The notes beneath the pieces were generated by a model. That model ran no database searches. It saw nothing but the letters and a program-made list of their open reading frames with translations, and had not been told where the DNA came from. DNA of 64,000 nt. It comes from Agelaius tricolor (Eukaryota > Chordata > Aves > Passeriformes > Icteridae). The stretch is taken from assembly GCA_023055355.1 (NCBI GenBank), contig JALJCS010000006.1, forward strand, positions 34,937,001-35,001,000, read 5' to 3'. Positions 60,401-64,000 of the stretch are shown here, one piece after another. Position 1 is the first letter of the stretch; each line of letters starts with the position of its first letter. A program made the translations under genes and the position numbers.

Positions 60401-63400
60401 CAATAGTCTATGAAAACTTTTTTGGGTGTATTATCATCAGATAAACATATCAAAATGCAAAAGTATAACCAAAAAATTCTGCTCAACTATTGATTAAAAA
60501 TGCAACATCATTTTTTCCCCACTGTTATTGATTTATCACAGAAAATAATTTTCTTCTTTGTGTGTGTGAATTTGAATCTGGAGTACTTCTTTGTAATTAA
60601 CTACTTTGATTTCTTAAGCATATTTTATATGTAGAATTTCTTGATGAAAACCATTCCTTCCCCTGTTATCTCTTCCAGTGATGATATGTTCCATTCACTT
60701 CTGAAATTTTGTAGATTGTAGCACTTTTTCCCTGAAAACCCTTTGATAATAGTTTATCTTCATGTTTGCATTTTTGCTTTGAAAAAATACACAATTTAAA
60801 ACTAGAGGCAGACAAAAAAATATGTGGGCAATTTATTAAAAATGGAGTTGTAAGTTAAGTTTTCCTAAATATAACATATCATCATGTCTTATGGTCTTCC
60901 AGCTCCATTAAATGACATGGAGATAACTGATTTTAGTAGAGAACAAGAAATGTTTAAATATGCTGCATTATGGATGCTGTTAAGCAGGCGTGTATTACAC
61001 TTTTATTTAATCAATTGCAGTTACAAACAAATGATGTCATGTCTAACTTCTGGTATAATACTGAGTAAAACTGTGATCATGGAATACTTTAATGACATGC
61101 AGGGCTCCAAATGCTCCAATTGTTTATCACTACAGGATCATTCCTCTTCATTTTTCATGTGTGATTTAGAAGTGGTAGGTGAGATGGGCTTTTGATAAGT
61201 GAAGAAGCACTAGGCACCTTCTACTTTCCTGTACAGTCAGATTATCCATTTAGATTAATTATAGTGTAGAAAAAATGCTACAAAGATATTCTGTTTATTA
61301 ATAGTTTTTAAATGCTGAAAGGAGTAACAAGAACCACCAAAAAGTGAAATTACCCTTCTTAGTGTTTCTAAAATTTGCAGCAAAAAAATACCCAGATGTA
61401 CATGTGGCTCCTGAATAGAACAGTATTTCTCTACCAGCCAGTGCTGTGTGTGCAAAATCAGGGTGGGGGGGAACACTCATCTGGGATTGATTGCACTGAA
61501 AAGCACAGTGAAATCCTACATTTTTAGAAAAAAAAAAGTGGGGCTCTGATTATTTTCTCAGAGGACAAATCCTTTGCCTATGTTCTGTGTCCCAGTGGCT
61601 GGTTTTAAATTCTGCTCAGCAATTTGGTTCCTTTGATAAGTGGCCTTGTTATCACACTGACTTCTCTCACAAAGTTGTTTTTCTTTTTGTTCCTTATGCT
61701 TTATCATCACACAAAGTATCTACCAGTCCTCTCTGAAGGGAGATTAAGAATAGGTTTCTGTATATATCAGATCCCAAGGGGAAGGAGACATCTTTGGAAC
61801 AATAAATCACATTCTTTTGCTTAAATTACTTGCCAAAACCCTGATTTAAGAAAGGACTGAAACAGAAACTTGAGAGGAAATGTATGTCCAAATCTAGAGT
61901 CTTTATTTTTTTTTTCCTTTTATTTTGTTTTCTTTAGCTTCTGCTTGAGTGGAAAAGGAAGGGTATTACATTAAGTGATAGGCTTTTTTCTTCTGATTGT
62001 GACTCAAGCTTATGGTTTACTAGATTATGTCTACTCAGCTTTTTTACATTTGTTTTTTTGAAATGTGGAGCTATATAATATAGGTAATACATCCCTTTAT
62101 TTCATCAAGAAAATGATAGATATTACTTTTGTGGCCATTAGGTCTCTGTTTCTTATCCCACAAAATAGATGGTCCTCCTAATATACCTGTCTGATCTTTC
62201 TTTTTTTTAACTTTTCCATATTATTTAACTCAATAAAATTGGGTGCTTCTCAGTAAGTCAGGGTCAGTTAATCAGACAGATTCTTTGGTCACTATCACAG
62301 TTTGATGATTAGGTATTTATTGTGTATGTATATGTAAGTATACATGTACATTTCATAGCTTCATTTTGTATAAAGAAATTTATATGAAATACTAGAAATG
62401 AGCCTGTGTAAATAAAAGATTTTTTTTAATTTGGGGAGCCTAATAGAGTCTAAAAACTAAACAAAAAAGAATTTTTGAGCATTTGTGAAAAATCTTCCAG
62501 AACTGTAGTGATCTTAAATGCTTTCAAAATATTTTGAACAATTTTTCCCCTTTGAGTCACAGTCTCTGGGATGAAACCAACCACAGAATTCAACCAGTAA
62601 GTGATGTTAGCTCAAATTTGTGAAAACGTGGTTCAGGGAGCACTTGTTACTTAACTTACATCACTGTTTGTAATTTAGTTTCCGTTAGTCTTAGTTTCAG
62701 TTACAGAACATGTCAGAGCCAGTTTCCTGCTGCATCCTAGGTCTTCTTCTTCTCTGCAGTGTATCTCAGAAATGATGGAATAACATCCCCACAGCAATTA
62801 CACAAAGTAGTGTTGCCACTTTCTTTAATACTCTCTTATCTATTTTAATACAGTGTAACAGGTGGAAATTGAAGGCAACCTGCCGTCAACACAGCAGCCC
62901 GGCATGGTGCTCTAGCATTTCTGTGAGAGCTACATAGATGGTAGACAGATGATAATAAATGCAAGTAATTATATAAAGTTTAAGAATCTCTGTCAAAGGG
63001 GAGATAAATCAATAACACAATGGTTGTTTTCTGCTTCAGATTTGTTAAATAGATACGAAACTAAAGAGTCCTAAATGACAAAAGACTCCTCAAACAGGAA
63101 AAGATATTATAATTGGTCCATGATGTATGATTATTTGTTTCATTTAGCTGTAAATACAAAGATTTCTTTAGAAAATGAACATGTGTACTTATTAATATAT
63201 AACTTGGATTAGAATATATTATTGTAAATCTACTTAAAAACCCATATTTAATAGACAGTAATCTGTCACAAATATTCTGATTTGGTATATAAACTTTAGG
63301 AGGTGAAAAGCCTGTGAAAACTGACTTTAAAAAATATAATCATGAATAGTGGTCATAAATTTGTATTTTTAAGTAGATTCTAAATGTTGATAAGGATTAA

Positions 63401-64000
63401 TATTATTTTCTTTTCTAGTCTGTCTAATTTTATTTTAATTTTCTTTTTCCTCTGAATATATGAAATTTTCTCTTTTTGGAACAAAGTCTGCTTTAAATTA
63501 TTTAAATTTGGTTTTTCAGTTTTTTTTTCTTTCATTTCCTTTCCATACAGTTTTGATTTTTGAGTTGTACAATAGCCACTGCAAGTCATTTGCCTCAGCA
63601 CTCAAACTAGCTCCTTAAAGCTTCTTTATAGAGCTTTCCCTGTCAATATGTGATGAAAGGAACTATCTCAGCACACTGCTGGTTGCAATTTCAGCTTCAA
63701 CTTGAAGCATGCATGGCATTTCTATAGAAAAGGACAAAACCTTCTCTTCAGGTCAAGTCTGCATTTCATGTACAGTCCCAGCAAGCTAACTCTGCTGGGG
63801 AATGGTTTTAAATTAATTCCAGCTTAACTAATAATAACAACAGGGCCAGAGTCTGCAATCATTCCCTTCAGCCATGGTCTAATGATTATTTCACAAACAG
63901 CCATGTTGATTTACAATGTTTGTATTCTCTCGGGGGTGATTAGGATCTTCACAGTGCAGCCAGTATAATGGATATTATTAGTGTTCTTGATATGTTTTTG
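57480..64000. other. Intron 1 unique sequence, last part
   Basis: No exon or further transposon recognised. It contains a perfect 12-bp A/T inverted repeat at 58,287-58,313, T runs at 59,148-59,167 and 59,886-59,898, and moderately GC-rich unique stretches at 57,500-57,780 and 59,250-59,440. Frames are all about 100 codons or shorter and look like chance. Confidence 0.6.
59148..59167. repeat. T20 homopolymer
   Basis: Twenty T bases in a T-rich context; no flanking duplication. Confidence 0.8.

Larger units (their letters stand above)
39905..64000 (+). other. KCNH8: KCNH8 intron 1, 5' portion (open at window end)
   Basis: From the donor at 39,905 to the end of the window I see no further ELK-channel exon: no frame resembling the PAS-domain continuation, the S1-S6 segments or the pore signature. 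The intron is therefore at least 24.1 kb. Apart from the tail of the CpG island, two CR1 fragments, one solo LTR and simple repeats, it is unique AT-rich sequence. Confidence 0.7.

Noticed and set aside
1..64000. CRISPR arrays, tRNA or rRNA genes, operons
   Set aside because: No regularly spaced repeats, no tRNA cloverleaf with A- and B-box words and no rRNA sequence were seen. The window is vertebrate nuclear DNA.

Overview
The window looks like bird nuclear DNA, probably from a neoavian such as a songbird. It carries CR1 LINE fragments, two avian endogenous-retrovirus LTRs, many long A/T runs, no Alu, L1 or bacterial signatures, and one isolated CpG island in otherwise AT-rich sequence. It is a gene-poor interval with one protein-coding exon that I can support.

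Layout. Positions 1-39,300 are an intergenic desert with no supported exon. Landmarks are a tandem E-box/octamer cluster (655-835), paired AP-1 sites (5,903-5,932), a small GC-rich island with a strong CTCF-like motif (about 19,620-19,830), a minus-strand CR1 fragment (20,014-20,262), a homeodomain palindrome pair (20,984-21,022) and a degenerate minus-strand ERV LTR (21,138-21,705). Positions 39,310-40,630 are a CpG island holding the promoter, 5'UTR and first coding exon of an ELK-type voltage-gated potassium channel gene. Exon 1 encodes the 25-residue N-terminal start shared by KCNH8 and KCNH4, then a GTGAGT donor in phase 1. I call it KCNH8 because the surroundings are a large AT-rich desert and the intron is very long. 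Positions 39,905-64,000 are the 5' part of intron 1, which does not end inside the window. Inside the intron are a plus-strand CR1 3' end (about 44,548-45,205), a solo LTR with perfect 6-bp target-site duplications (56,985-57,348) and a short CR1 tail (57,411-57,472).

How it fits together. In mammals KCNH8 lies beside a gene desert shared with SATB1. The upstream 39 kb here is consistent with that regulatory landscape, and motif-dense stretches (with CTCF-like sites on opposite strands at 19,709 and 31,650) are the natural candidates for control of KCNH8 or a distant neighbour. The 5' leader contains one upstream ATG, whose reading frame overlaps the channel start, and a G-quadruplex motif; both could limit translation if included in the mRNA. 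I found no new multi-gene system. Most long open frames are chance frames in AT-rich DNA or in the CpG island.
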